Positions 35,738 to 51,176 of a stretch of 64,000 nucleotides of DNA are shown here, piece by piece; the first letter of the stretch is position 1, and each line of letters opens with the position of its first letter. The position numbers were made by a program, and so were the translations under genes. The stretch covers positions 434,001 to 498,000 of the forward strand of contig JAMSLZ010000017.1 in assembly GCA_026027325.1 (NCBI GenBank), in the 5' to 3' direction. The stretch comes from Actinomucor elegans. Lineage: Eukaryota; Mucoromycota; Mucoromycetes; Mucorales; Mucoraceae. Under the pieces are notes generated by a model that was not told where the DNA came from, made no database searches, and saw only the letters and a program-made list of their open reading frames with translations.

Positions 35738-37051
35738 GTCGCGATAGATTAAGTGTAGAATAGAGGAAGATAAAGCGCGAATGCTGCGTATACCAAAACG
35801 GTTATATTTCAAGCTCAACCAATCAAAGACAAACGTCAAATGAGACGCGTCTTTATGATTAGTGGCCCTGCAAGACTACCAAATAACCTTGATTATGTGA
35901 TCAAATACACGTTTCTTCAATTGAATTCCCATACGGAATTATATTTCCTTTCAACTTTCATGTTATAGACATAACTCTTGTGTTTTCAAGGTCTGCTCGT
36001 TAATATTATTTGATTACTGAGCTATAGGCCGTTCTCTCCACAATAATGAGTTATGAATGGATAGATTGTATTAGGTGCCGGCTATTAAACATGGAGTTCT
36101 CTCTCCTGCCTTTGGAACCTACTTCTAATTCATCAAATGCAAAGGTATTAAACTTTGAATGCCGGAAAATGCATACTGCGCGACATGATTTGCTTTTATG
36201 AGATTATAAATCAACGCATGCGAGTGCTAGAGTAATTTAAAAATGTACCATTTTTACCCTCCAACGCATTATTCTTTTTATTTTCTTAAGCCTTACTATG
36301 ACAAAAGGGTATTTAGTTCTCTTTAAAGCTATTGAATGACATGAAGTATATATTTGAACCCATCGCGTTTTCTTTTATGGTTATGATTTTTTAGCAGCCT
36401 CTATGCCTTAAGAGTAATTAGGCAGAGAAATTCTTTTTGATTGGCTCATTGAGGATTGAGCATATTCCTTGAGTTTGATTCGAAACATGTGTTTTTTTCC
36501 ATTGTAAAGCAAGTCGTTGCTCCGAATTTCGAGAATTATGTAGAAAACAGCTAGCTCTTCTTTATATTAAGACAAGTGATTCACTATATATCCATGGGGA
36601 GACGCTACAAAATTCTGATAAAACAGTATTTTTATCTTGTGAAGTAATAATTTTACTATTTTTTTTTTATACATAAGCTACTGTATTCAAAAGAAAACGT
36701 ACCTTTCTACACGTTGTATTAAAACTATTAAACACAAGTTTGCACTCATCGTCTTCTATGTTGCGACTATATTCAATTCTCGGCATGAATTGTCGATTTG
36801 TGAGCCAAAATTTCGCAGTTTAGAAAATTAGCATGGATGCGGTTTTTATCGATCTCGGGTAGATAATAATTCATGCTTTAGGATAAGCTGCTCTCGTGTT
36901 GCTATATGTTCATTTTGATTCCTCAGGCTCGATATATCGACTGTATTTGGTAAACTTATATATTTCATTAGCCAAATAGCTGGTGTACACGTAATGAAAA
37001 TGCGAATATTATTAAGAGAATTAAATAAGTTATATAAATAAGAGGAGTGGT
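35738..37051. other. Intergenic region between elongin-B-like gene and ERG1
   Basis: No gene seen. About 110 bp upstream of the elongin-B-like start is a 10-bp palindrome AGACGCGTCT containing the ACGCGT (MCB-type) core. The rest is AT-rich. Confidence 0.5.
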
Positions 37052-40558
<3,507 letters not shown>

Positions 40559-43092
40559 ATGTTTTGGCGATTTGGATTCAACAATCCTTCTGCCATTGAT
40601 GGTTTATTAGACCAACCTGATGTCACGCTTGAACAGGTGTTGAGTGATCAAGACATTATTCAAGAAGCTAAATCGCAAAATCCGAAATTAATAGAATTGT
40701 AAAAATAAAAAAAAATAAAAAAAAAATCTCAAAGGACAGACAAGTAGGCCTACGTTATTAACATACTTGTTATTACCAGTTTAGTAAAAACAGAGAACTT
40801 GAAGGAACTCGTTAAACTCTTTTTTTCGTTAAATGACGATAAGCAAAGGTAAGCAAGCCAAGAAAAAAAAAAAAAAAAAAAGTTACTATGAATCTAAAAC
40901 GCGGTGTAGATTACCCTTGATTGCCTGTGAGATATTAGCCTGCGAAATTCCTCAGCTTATCGACGCTATAGTGATTGATGATCAATCTATACTGCAAGCT
41001 TTTTGGGACTTTTTAAATATACCCTTTTCGACAGAAGCATCCTTTTCGTTTCAATCCTCATATTTCTGTAAAATCATCACTATTTTTCTGACCAAACGTA
41101 CTATAGAGATGTTGTCATTTATCAAATCATCGCCAGAGAATTTACAAAAGATATTGTCTCATTTACAAAGCTCAGCGATTATGGATTTGTTGTTGACTTT
41201 GGTGCGATTGGAAGAGTTACCCGAGGCCAAGGGCACGGTTCAGGTACAGGAACAACCCCTAATATGTGTTGAGCAGTAATTGATGATTCTCGTTTAATTA
41301 GTGGTTAAATGACCATGGTTTGTTATTAAACCTAATCGATAGATTGAACCCGCAGCTTGAAACTGATGTAAGTGCTATTGTTTGGGATGATGATTCTAGG
41401 CTAAATATTTTAATTAGGAACATAGTACGGCACAGCAATGTATTTGCGAAATCATTCGAATGTCTCAGACCAGCCTAATCGAATCACCCAGTATTGGAGT
41501 GAATGATTTCATCATTCAGTTAACAAGGTAATCTTACTAATCATATTCTATATACACTCATAGCTAACATATTACTATAGTAAAGAAGTGATGCAGAGAC
41601 TGGTTGATTTCATGCTGGATCAATCAGCACCCAATTCAACTTCCACTTTAATTAACGGTGTCACAATCATCATTGATATTATACGACACAATAATAGTGA
41701 TATGGACCACGATTCATCCTTTGCTGTAGTCTTGGGATATCAAAATCATCAAGCCATGCGTCAGCCAATGATATCACTTGTTCCTATGTTGAGTGTATTG
41801 ACCGACAACATAGCCAAGTTTAATCATTTACTACTTCACCCCAACGTGTCAAAAGAGGTAACATTGTATAGAGCAATACAAAATTACGCGCTTATACGTT
41901 ATGTAGCTTACATTCAGAGAGTCATTACCTACACCACTTGGCTTTGAAAGGTTAAAGATTTGTGAACTATTTGCTGAGCTGTTGCATTGTTCCAATATGT
42001 CCAGTTTAAACGTCGTTCAACTTGAAGAAGAAGATGAACAAGAAGAGATACCGCCTACAACTGGAGATTTATTAAAACTAGAATATGTCAAGCACAAAGT
42101 TCTGCCTACTTGTATTGTAAAGTGTTACTTTTGTAACTAGAATTCATGTCTTGTGGCTAACTTTTTTGGATAGGCATTATTTTTTGAGTTTCCTTGGAAC
42201 AACTTTTTACATTATGTAGTATATGATACGTTGCATCAAGTATTTAACGGCCAAATGAACAAAGAATCCAATCGACAAATTGCCTTGTCGATATTTACAG
42301 AAGGAAGATTAACAGATAGAATTGTAGATGCGCAAGAAAAGAACGATATAGAATGGTAAATATTAAAATCCTTCATACACATTTAATTCTGATCCATCAC
42401 TACACTAGTGCAAAGCCCAAAGGAACGCGCCGTGGTTATATGGGCCATCTCACTTTCATATCAGATGAAATCATCAAACTATTTGAAGGATATCCTGAGG
42501 GCATCATTGCTTCTATCAAAGACTCTGTAGATTTGGAGAAATGGCATCAGTATTGTATGACTCAATTGAAACAAACCAAGGAAAGGGATAGCTTTCCTTT
42601 GGGTGAAATGATACACTCAATCAATCATAACGACGACGATGATGAGGATGAGGATGAAGAGGACGAAGATGAGGATGAAGAATTAGCTGAAGCCGCGTTG
42701 AGAAGCTCTTATCATCATGAAGAAGAAAGTTGGATCGCTGGACGTGATGATGATGTGGTGAATGAACAAACTGCTGGTTTGGTTGTTTCACGCCACGAGG
42801 AAGACGATGAATATCATAGCGATAACAGTGATGGAGAGGTAATAAAAAAAAACTTGATGTAGTAAACCGCTTACTAAATGATGATTAGGAGGAGCAGGTA
42901 ATGAAAACATTGGTATTTTCTGACAAACAACCCATTGAAGATGACGAAGGTGACGACCCTTTTGGTGATTTTGCCTCCAGTACTCAACCACAACAATGGG
43001 AAGATGGATTTGCTTCCAATTTTACTGATATGGATTTAAGTAATATCAAATTGAATGAAGAAAAGAGAAAGGAAAACATAGTAAACGCATAA
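40559..43092 (+). CDS. SAPS-domain protein (Sit4/PP6 phosphatase-associated)
   Basis: Ten exons: 40559..40698, 40780..40848, 40883..41243, 41302..41367, 41418..41527, 41581..41857, 41907..42116, 42174..42355, 42409..42838, 42889..43092; 682 residues. The start MFWRFGFNNPSAIDGLLDQP and VTLEQVLSDQDIIQEAKSQN is the SAPS family hallmark (yeast SAP155/SAP190, human PP6R). Later family segments include RLPLIACEILACEIPQL, AIMDLLLTLV, LGFERLKICELFAELLH, NKESNRQIALSIFTEGRL, RGYMGHLTFISDEI. The C-terminus is acidic with DDPFGDF motifs. These proteins are regulatory subunits of Sit4/PP6 phosphatase in cell-cycle and TOR signalling. Intron 2 is predicted to be only 34 nt and contains a run of 19 A; intron 2 is therefore doubtful although the frame requires it. 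Confidence 0.92.
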
Positions 43093-44616
43093 ACAGCGGT
43101 GTATATCACTACCAACGCGTATTTTTTTTTTCATATATATATCTCACTACTACTGTTTATTATATACATTATTAATTAGTTACTGTAAGAGTATAAAAAC
43201 TGCTGCTATATATTTTATCATTCACTAGCATATAATATCACTTTACATACAAACTTTAAAATATCTCTTGAAACAAAAGTAGGATTGTGTTTGTTCTACA
43301 AAAAATAAGCCTATTTCCAGCTGTACATTAAACTTTGATATATGTAACTTATCTCAAAGAGCGCGTCGTGTTTTAACGTACAATTTGAGTTTTGCTTCTT
43401 TCATTCGGTTTTTGGGTAATAAAAATAGTTAAAAAAAAAGAGGAATCGATGTACATAACAAAATTCTTTTATGTATTGAACGATGTAAAGTACATGTTGA
43501 TTTTCCCTTAAAACCATGGAGTATTATCTGGTGAAACGTTCAACAGTCCTTTTAGTTTGCCCTACAATGATCAACCGCCTTTTTTATATGAAACAAAAAA
43601 CAATAAAAATATAAATAAATACTTTCACACGAGTTGGAAATAGTTGCGGCTGTAAAGTATCTCAAATTCCCGCCAAAAAGCGATGCAAAGTTATACCACC
43701 ACTACTAAATGATTTTCTCATTTTGGAACTAGATTTGAAAGTGAAATTTGGAAACATTTTCAACATGAATTATTGACACGCAAAAAGTGTTTCATCAAAG
43801 TGTGTAAAGTATCCAACTGTCCACAGATTAATTGTTACTCCTTTCAATTGATATATTTACCTTTGATCGAAGATTTTTTTTTCTTGTAGAGAACCAGTAT
43901 ATGTCCATGGTAAATTAATGGGCCTACTAGCGTCCTTATTTGACTCAAGTGCAGTAGACCATTACTATATTTTAGAAATTGATTGTGAAGCATCTATGGT
44001 ATACAAACTAGACCTAATGATCAGCAGGTTTTTTGACCAATCTCGGTTTAATGTTGCATTTAATAACTAGCATTTATACAAAATGAGGCACTAGTTCTGT
44101 TTCATTTGTTGTTTTATTATAATATAATACTCAAAAACAGTTATTCAGTCAATGACAATTGGTTTTAATCTATTAATGATCAATAGATTTCGATCGATTT
44201 TGGATTAATGTTACATCTGAAGACTATTAGACATTCAGAATGAGTTACTGAATCTATTCTAATCATAGTTTAATTTTAATATGTTCGATTATTCTAGTAT
44301 ACATCAGCGGTTAATATATTAAGAGCATACTTAACACATCTAATGATTGATTGATCCTGCATCTGTTTTCGGTTTAATGTCACATCTAAAAAAAAGTATT
44401 ATATACTCAGAAGAAGCTGATTAAGCGGCTATCACCTTTATTAATGAGCTTGGCTCGTTTTTGGCTGAAACTTTGGATACTTTTCAGCCATTAAATATCC
44501 TGATAATTTCTTGAAACCAAAAACAGGGTTGTATTTGTTTTCCACGCTTTTTTCGCGTTTTACAAGGAAAAAGCTTATCTCTTGTTGCGCATTAAACCTT
44601 AATAACAAGTTTTATT
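43093..44616. other. Convergent intergenic region carrying a cluster of three dispersed-repeat copies
   Basis: No gene seen. Three plus-oriented copies of the dispersed repeat occur at 44042-44064, 44199-44223 and 44368-44389, spaced 157 and 169 bp, suggesting a tandem or nested origin. The remainder is AT-rich 3' flank. Confidence 0.65.
44042..44389 (+). repeat. Three spaced copies of the dispersed TTTAATGTTACATCT repeat
   Basis: Each copy has a (C/T)GG(T/A)TTAATGT(T/C)(A/G)CAT core. The flanks share weaker similarity: a TTGACC- or GATCGAT-like box before the core and a TCAGAA box 15-25 bases after it in two of three copies. Other copies lie at 7548, 17733, 22366, 39353, 39512 and 49252. 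Confidence 0.7.
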
Positions 44617-46594
44617 TTAGGGTTCACTTGGACGGATACTCCAAATTGTGCCAAAAGCAGCCATAAAAATAGAAGTAGTCAATAAGAACCAATTCCACAT
44701 GGTTTCGAGTATCGACATCTTTGACTTAAATAGTTGTAAATGACAAATCAATGGGAATATAATGGAGATGGTAAAACTAAATAGAGCGCCTAATAGGGAC
44801 TTTTTTTAAAAAAAAAAATCGTATGAGTGAATTACTGTCTATCAAGCCGATTATACACTTACCATCACTTTGTCAAATCCTGGAAAGATCAGAGCAATAT
44901 AAACAAGAGAGCCTGTAATAAGGGCTCTTCCCAGGACCGTCAATGCGTTCTTACGCCATGAAACACTGTTCCATGATTCAATCATGGGTAAACTAAAGAA
45001 CCAAAGTTCCCAACTGATGTTTAATGGCTGCAACATCAAGCCATATTTTGCAAGTGGGGTCAAAACTAAAAGCCAAACAGCAAAGTGATTTAAAGCCTTG
45101 CTATATTCTTTTATCAACACCAGGTTTTGAGTGACCTATTATCAATTGATTAGTACTGCATATTTTTTTTATTTCATAGACTACTCACTTCTTGTAATGC
45201 TTCTTGTCCAAACATTAAATAGCCTACTATGGCCATCAGGAGGTAAATAAAGATGGTAATACCATAGGTAATGTCAACCATACGGTTATACTTTTTTGGG
45301 TCTTCCATATCGGCGTAGAGCGAAGGGAATACTGCGTGCCCAGCAAAGCCAGACATGATTAATCCAAAACTCAAGGGGAAATTTGAAAAGTCACTTGGAA
45401 TGAGTTCTGTATCCTAAACACAAAGTCAAACGTGAACACAAGCACAAAAAATCAAACATAATATACGAACCATGGGGTCAAAAAGACTACCAGGTTTTTC
45501 TTTTTTCGACAATCCATCGTACAACACAATAATCACCAAACAAACACACGCAATGATACCCAACAAACTTGTATAAGCCAACTTTTTGATCGGAAGGAAC
45601 ACAGTGGGCAATAGCACACAAAGAGAGATTATTCTTGTTTGAACAAGATCTAGCTGGGGATACAAAGATTGGATACCATCACCCAGCAAAACAATCATGG
45701 CCACACTTTGATAAAAAAAAAAAGTCAACATTATGAAAAAAAAGAAAGATAATGTATCTTACCCAATTGTGATAAGCTCAACTACGAATACAGTACTTAT
45801 CACTCTTCGGCCTCTATCTCCAAAGGCAATTTCACCCATATCACCGTATGTACTACCATTCGATCTTTTCAAACACTTTACAAGGATCTTGGCAGTATAA
45901 TTGGTGGCCAAGCAGCAGAACAAAAATATCAATGATCCAAATAACCAACCAGCCAATTTGAGAGATAACGGTAGCGCTAGAATTCCAACGCCAACTAACA
46001 CATTGACTGCGTTAAATACAGACTGGACAAAGTTACTCTTGCTGGGTTTCATGTATTGTTTGTGCTGATCTTCTGGATCATTCTCGATGAGCAATTGTTG
46101 GGAGATAATAGAAGCAACTGTAGTATGTCTTGACAACGGTTCTAAACCACTGCAAAGACTGCGATCCGCTGTACATTGAGAAAATGTACGATACATCATG
46201 TCAGAAGATTCGCTATGTCAAAAGGATATGGATTAGTTTCTTTTTTGCATTTCATATTAATCCATTGTTTATATGCGTACGTTGTCTTGGGTTTGAATAA
46301 AGATTGCTCCTCATCATCCGGTACAATATGAATAGAAGGAGCACCTGTTGTAGTAGAGGATGGTGCAGAGATAGCATCAGCTACATAGAGAATAGAAGCC
46401 CGAGAATAGGAGCCAGCAAAATTTTGTATAGAGGCGCGAATGGATTGAGGCCTAGAAGCCGGTGTACCTTGAGCAGAATAAAAGAATTCTTCCTCATCAT
46501 CCATCTCTGGATGTAATGTGCCTGCACCGTAGATATGCGATGGATGTGTATTGCTAGGCACACGAATACCTTTTGGCTCAGTATTGTTTTGCAT
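44617..46594 (-). CDS. Amino acid transporter, AAAP family (vacuolar AVT1-like)
   Basis: Exons 46594..46281, 46212..45763, 45705..45471, 45413..45189, 45135..44863, 44799..44617 give 559 residues. A cytosolic N-terminal tail of about 190 residues, Ser-rich and acidic, precedes the transmembrane region. The first helix carries SVFNAVNVLVGVGILALPLSL, the AAAP/AVT1 signature, followed by about ten further hydrophobic segments (LFGSLIFLFCCLATNYTAKI, LGIIACVCLVIIVL, FGLIMSGFAGHAVFPSLYAD, FIYLLMAIVGYLMFG). FAGHAVFPSLYADM with a KYNRMVDITYG block is typical of AVT1 to AVT4 and SLC36-like proteins. Likely moves neutral amino acids across the vacuolar membrane with protons; substrate is not readable. 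Intron 2 uses donor GTTCGT. Confidence 0.9.
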
Positions 46595-47485
46595 AGTTTA
46601 AAACAAGATAATGATGAAAAAGAGAGAAGATACAATAGAAACCAGAAAATCAGCTTATATAGTTATTTGTTATTTGAAACATATGGGGATATCAAACACT
46701 TTTGGGTACCTGAGAACAATAACATTTATTAATTGCTTGAGCAGGTAGCAAAAAAATGCACAGACTTGACGCGGTGATTGAAATGATGATATTTGAACTA
46801 TAAGAGTTTCTACTGGCCATGATTAAACGTCCGTTGTGTTACATGGAATGATCTTCTTTCTCGACTGGGACCATCACTTTTTTCCCCCCAATAATTTGAT
46901 AATTCATCGTATATATTAAACTAGTATGGTTTTATTTTTAATATCATAACCAATAAATTAATATTAATAAAGAAAAAGTACCTTATATCATTGTAGAAAT
47001 CTCGTTTTCGCCCAATTAGCTTATTAAACGACCGCATTTTCTCGGTAAAGCGACTAAAGCTTAACCGCTCTAATAGGGTAAATATGACGTAGTTACTACG
47101 ACGTCAGCCTGCCTGCTATAAACGCTTTCATAATCCGATCTTTTTCTTTTTTTTTTTTTGCACCTCTTCTCTTTCTTTTCTTTGCTCTATCTTTTTTTCT
47201 CTCTCTACAATATCCAAAGCTTTTGTCTATATATACGTTTTTTTCGAGAAGCACTGTAGAACATTCAATACACAAAGAGGAAATACAAGAGACAGTATTT
47301 TTATAGACCTGATTTTTTCTTTTTAAAACCGACAGATACAAAAGAAAGACTTTTTCTCATACGACAAGATAGAAAGATACAAGAAAGGCTGACACATCAT
47401 TTGTAAAGCTAAACCAACTTCAATAGTAGTAAATATCCACTCTTTTCTTATCATGATCTGTAAGCTAAACTAGAAAACTAATAGT
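46595..47485. other. Divergent upstream region of the transporter and bZIP genes
   Basis: Contains two CRE-like sites (47085-47090 and 47100-47106) followed by a C/T-rich stretch at 47143-47210 that probably marks the transcription start of the bZIP gene; a leader of roughly 250-350 bases would result. No coding gene seen. Confidence 0.55.
47085..47106. promoter_or_regulatory. Paired CRE-like ATF/CREB sites
   Basis: TGACGT at 47085-47090 and GACGTCA at 47100-47106, with ACGTCA in the opposite orientation, separated by a GTAGT-T-ACTAC palindrome. They lie about 380-400 bp upstream of the ATG of an Atf1-like bZIP gene, the class of factor that binds such sites, so self-regulation is plausible. 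Confidence 0.5.
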
Positions 47486-48977
47486 ATGGCCGGTAAAAAT
47501 CTTAACGAAAAGGAGATGTCTACAAGCAGTGGTATTAAAGTAGTTGATGAATCACAAGTTATGACCGAGAATCAAGCGAATACAGGTAAATGTCAATATA
47601 ATATAACTTGTGCATACTCTTATACTTGCTTAGATGAAGCCCCTATGGCGGTATTGCCTTTAAACTCAAGTACAAAGTTGGATCAAGAACCAAATCCATT
47701 TGAGCAAAGCTTTTCTGGTGTTGCAGTGGATGATAAACTGAAAGATAAACTCAAGTTGCCTCCAGTTGCTTCTATTACCAGCCCTGCCCCCGTGATGAAC
47801 AACCTAACAAATAACCATGCCAACAACACTGCCGTTATAGGGGGTGGCATTCTACCAAAGGAGGTTACTAGTCAATTTGCTTGGGATACATTACGCACAG
47901 GTCCTTTGTCACCATCGATGCTCCAAGGGCCCGCCAATCCTGACGATTACTATGCTTCCAGTATGATTCATAACAAGCCTAATAGTCAATTGGGCCCTAC
48001 ATATTCTGCTCGTAGTTCATTCTCTTCCTCTGCTGCTGACTTACAATATCATCAACACCATCATCAACCTGTCAAAGTAGAACAAGACATGTTTATACAA
48101 CCTACATCCTCAGCATCCATTGCTACCAGAAACCAGAGAACCAGACAGCAAACCAGATCACGCCAACCGTCAACAACTTCTAATAGAAAACGATCTGTAT
48201 CTCAGCCGGAAGAAGATAACCAATCTATGGATAGCAATGAATCAGTAACCAAAGGAAATAGAAGAAGATCTTCCGCTTTGACCACTGATTCTAACGAAGA
48301 CGAAGACAATGAACATACTAAAAAGAAAACAAAATCTAGCAGTAAAGACCCAGAAGATGATGAAAAGCGAAAGAACTTCTTGGAACGTAACAGAATTGGT
48401 AATATAAAAACATGATTGGTTTATTTCGCTTACTAATATCCTCGAGCTAGCTGCCTTGAAGTGCCGTCAAAGAAAGAAGCAATGGTTGAATAACCTTCAA
48501 GCCAAAGTTGAATTCCTAACAAGTGATAATGAACGGCTTCAGCTCCAGTCCGAATCTTTAAAAGAGGAAATAGTCAACTTGAAAACTTTATTATTGGCTC
48601 ATAAAGAATGTCCAGTTGCACAGGCTAATGGATTCCATCCTAATGCTATACAGAAATCGATGCCGTCCATGCTATCAACGCAAATGATGCGCCAAGGCAT
48701 ACCCGCCAGTATGATGCAGCAGCAATCACAACCTGCGTACATACCAGCTACAGCAAGATCCGCTTCTGGGACATCCAATGCAATTAATACAACTGTACCA
48801 CCACCATCATTACCATCCTCTTCATCTTCATTACCATCTAATTCTTCTCCTATATCACAACAACAGCAATATCAACGTAATATGGGAATACCAGTACAAT
48901 CTCAACCAGCAAACTCACAACAAGGTATGATGGCTGGTGGAGGTGGAGGTAGTTCTTCCAGTGTCTTGAGATTTTAA
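47486..48977 (+). CDS. Atf1/CREB-type bZIP transcription factor
   Basis: Exons 47486..47585, 47634..48398 and 48451..48977 give 463 residues. The bZIP (about 280-345) has KRKNFLERNRIAALKCRQRKK as its basic region, split by intron 2 inside the basic region, and a leucine zipper (VEFLTSDNERLQLQSESL..LKTLLLAHKECPV). The N-terminal part has NPFEQSF, LPPVASITSP and FAWDTLRTGPLSPSMLQGP, matching the HRA/OSA regions of fungal Atf1 proteins; the SP/TP sites there are typical MAPK targets. Gln/Ser-rich C-terminus. In other fungi Atf1 is the nuclear target of the HOG/Sty1 MAPK. Intron 1 is 48 nt, a multiple of three without a stop, so its retention would add 16 residues. Confidence 0.93.
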
Positions 48978-50782
48978 ATCATTGTTTGTTTTCTTTCTTT
49001 ATTTGTACATTAACTTTTTTTTTCTTCTTTTATTATTCTCTTTGTTATATTTTATCTTATTATTACCCTTTTTTTCAATTCAATAAAAGAGAAAAAAAAT
49101 GTCAACCGTAAGCACTAGATCCTTAGTTGTGGTACTAATAAGTTGGCGTTTTAAAATCAAGACTAATGAACGAGAAATAAATGCCCTTTTTTTTTCTTTG
49201 TCAAACAACGTTTTGATTAAATGAAGCAGTTTCATTCTGAGCATGGAGCATTCATCAGATGTGACATTTTGCCGAGATCGGTCAAGATCGGACGAGTTAA
49301 ATTCACGTGCCATACCAATTTCTAAGCTTTTAGAATTAAGATTCTTACAACATTAAAATTCTATGCAAAATATATAAATTAGAAACCTTGATTATTCATA
49401 CAAAAAAAAAAAAGAAATCTTGATTATTAATAAAAACTGCAAAATATTAAATTCTCCTTCTAATAGTACATATGTGGTAAGGAATTAAAAAGAGCAACTT
49501 TTCTCTAGGCAAAAACCAAGCTATTCAATAAAAGTTTTCAACATCTGTTTATTTTGCTGTATACCTTTATCATTTAACTCATTATAAAGCATTTTACTTC
49601 CTCCGAAGCTCAAAACGTGACCCGGTTTTTTTCCAGAATATAGATACAATTGTATTTTGAGGAAAAGTAACACAACAGGTCTCCTTGTACATTCTCCAGC
49701 AACCAATCAGAGCTATCTGAATGTCAATTACTTTCAACTCAGAGTCCAATACTTTTTTACCTAAAAAAGAAAAAGAAAAAGAATTATAATCGTAAAGAAT
49801 AACAAAGCTAATATCGCGCTTTGCACGCTTAATGAAAATAGTAGAGGACCAACTAATTTTTCTTTCTAAAGAAAAACATTATGCTTCAGAGCTTAAAAAC
49901 CCTTCCGATTTGAAGCTTCTTACAGCATGAATACCCATATTTATTACGTCATATATGTGCTAGTAGGAAAAAAAGTATATATTTCTTGAGAATCAAAGTC
50001 TTTCTCTCATTCGGAATGATTCAAATGTTCGTCCAGTAATACTATATAGACATTATAGGGGGGAAACAAGTGAGATAAAATAGAATCCATGGAAAATTCA
50101 AGTGAATTTCGAGTGAATTTCGAGTGAATTTCGAGTAAATTTCGAGTAAATTGGTGCTTGCATCCAAATCTAAGGTGAAATAACACAAAGTACAAGTTAG
50201 TATGCGTCAGGTTTTATTTCTGCGATTTTCCACGTTTCAGTTAGAGGATCTTCAAGTGAATTCCAGGTTAACGTCAAATTTACTTGTTGAAATACACTTC
50301 ATCTCCGCCAACCAATAAAGTTGACTTTTCTGCGTACTTGTGTTTATGAACAGGTATTTATGGGATGTTATTAAGGCTCTACAGAAACGAAGGTGTTTTG
50401 AAGCGCATATGTCACATTATTAATGAGCCTATACTTAATATCGCAAAAAATATGGAATAGCCTAGTTAATGACCCTTCTACTGATGAAGTCTTGTGTCAA
50501 AATCGTATGTGTTCGTCTCATCTGCGATGCTTAATTTAGTCATAGTTGCGACTTGGTAATCTAACTCTGTTTACGCAGCGGTTCCTTTTGACCATAACCT
50601 TACCGTCATTCGCTCAGATTATCACTAGATCGAAAGCCTAGACAGAAAGAAAAAACATTTGACAGATGATCAAGTCAAAAATAATTTATTTAGGATGATA
50701 ATAATAACTGTACATGAGGTTTTGGTAGTGAGAGCTTAAAAGAATGTTTCCAATTCGAGTGAAGGAAACATAGATTAAAAAA
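48978..50782. other. Convergent intergenic region with minisatellite
   Basis: 3' flanks of the bZIP and PHF5A genes. Contains a minus-oriented dispersed-repeat copy (49252-49281) and an 11-bp minisatellite (50101-50152). No gene seen. Confidence 0.6.
50101..50152. repeat. 11-bp minisatellite, about 4.8 units
   Basis: Units read AGTGAATTTCG three times, then AGTAAATTTCG and a partial AGTAAATT. A G-to-A change marks the last two units. Confidence 0.93.
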
Positions 50783-51176
50783 CTACCTCTTTTTGAAGCC
50801 AAATTTTTTCCGCTCGTAAAACAAGTCGGTCTTTGATGAACCCAAGTTGATAATCTTGGGACAGCCTTCGCGATCCTTTTCTAAACGAGTGCATCCTACA
50901 CAATAATAAGCATCAGAAACACCGGGACCACCACAAACAACACAACGGCCTTGGAAAGAACCTAATTTGATGGCGTTAGTTGCCATGTTTAGTGGTTTTT
51001 TTTTAATAAAAAAAAGACTTACCAAAGTTGCATTCGTCACAGATTCGGACGAGAGTAGCTGGTCTCACATAGGAATCGCATAATACACAACGACCATCAC
51101 ATTTGTCGCAAAGACGGCCAATGGCAATACCAGGTTGCTTCCTGCAAAAGATTAAATCGGGATGATGCTTGGCCAT
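50783..51176 (-). CDS. RDS3: PHF5A/Rds3, SF3b spliceosome subunit
   Basis: Exons 51176..51023 and 50961..50783 give exactly 110 residues, the size of PHF5A. The sequence starts [20 protein letters not shown] and carries the full set of CxxC pairs of the zinc-knot fold: [54 protein letters not shown]. It is one of the most conserved eukaryotic proteins and sits in the SF3b complex of U2 snRNP, lining the branch-point pocket. The 61-bp intron is phase 1 within the CNFG|SFQG region. Confidence 0.97.

Noticed and set aside
49080..49313. 77-codon minus frame downstream of the bZIP gene
   Set aside because: Overlaps a dispersed-repeat copy, has no recognisable protein character and no splice-compatible partner.
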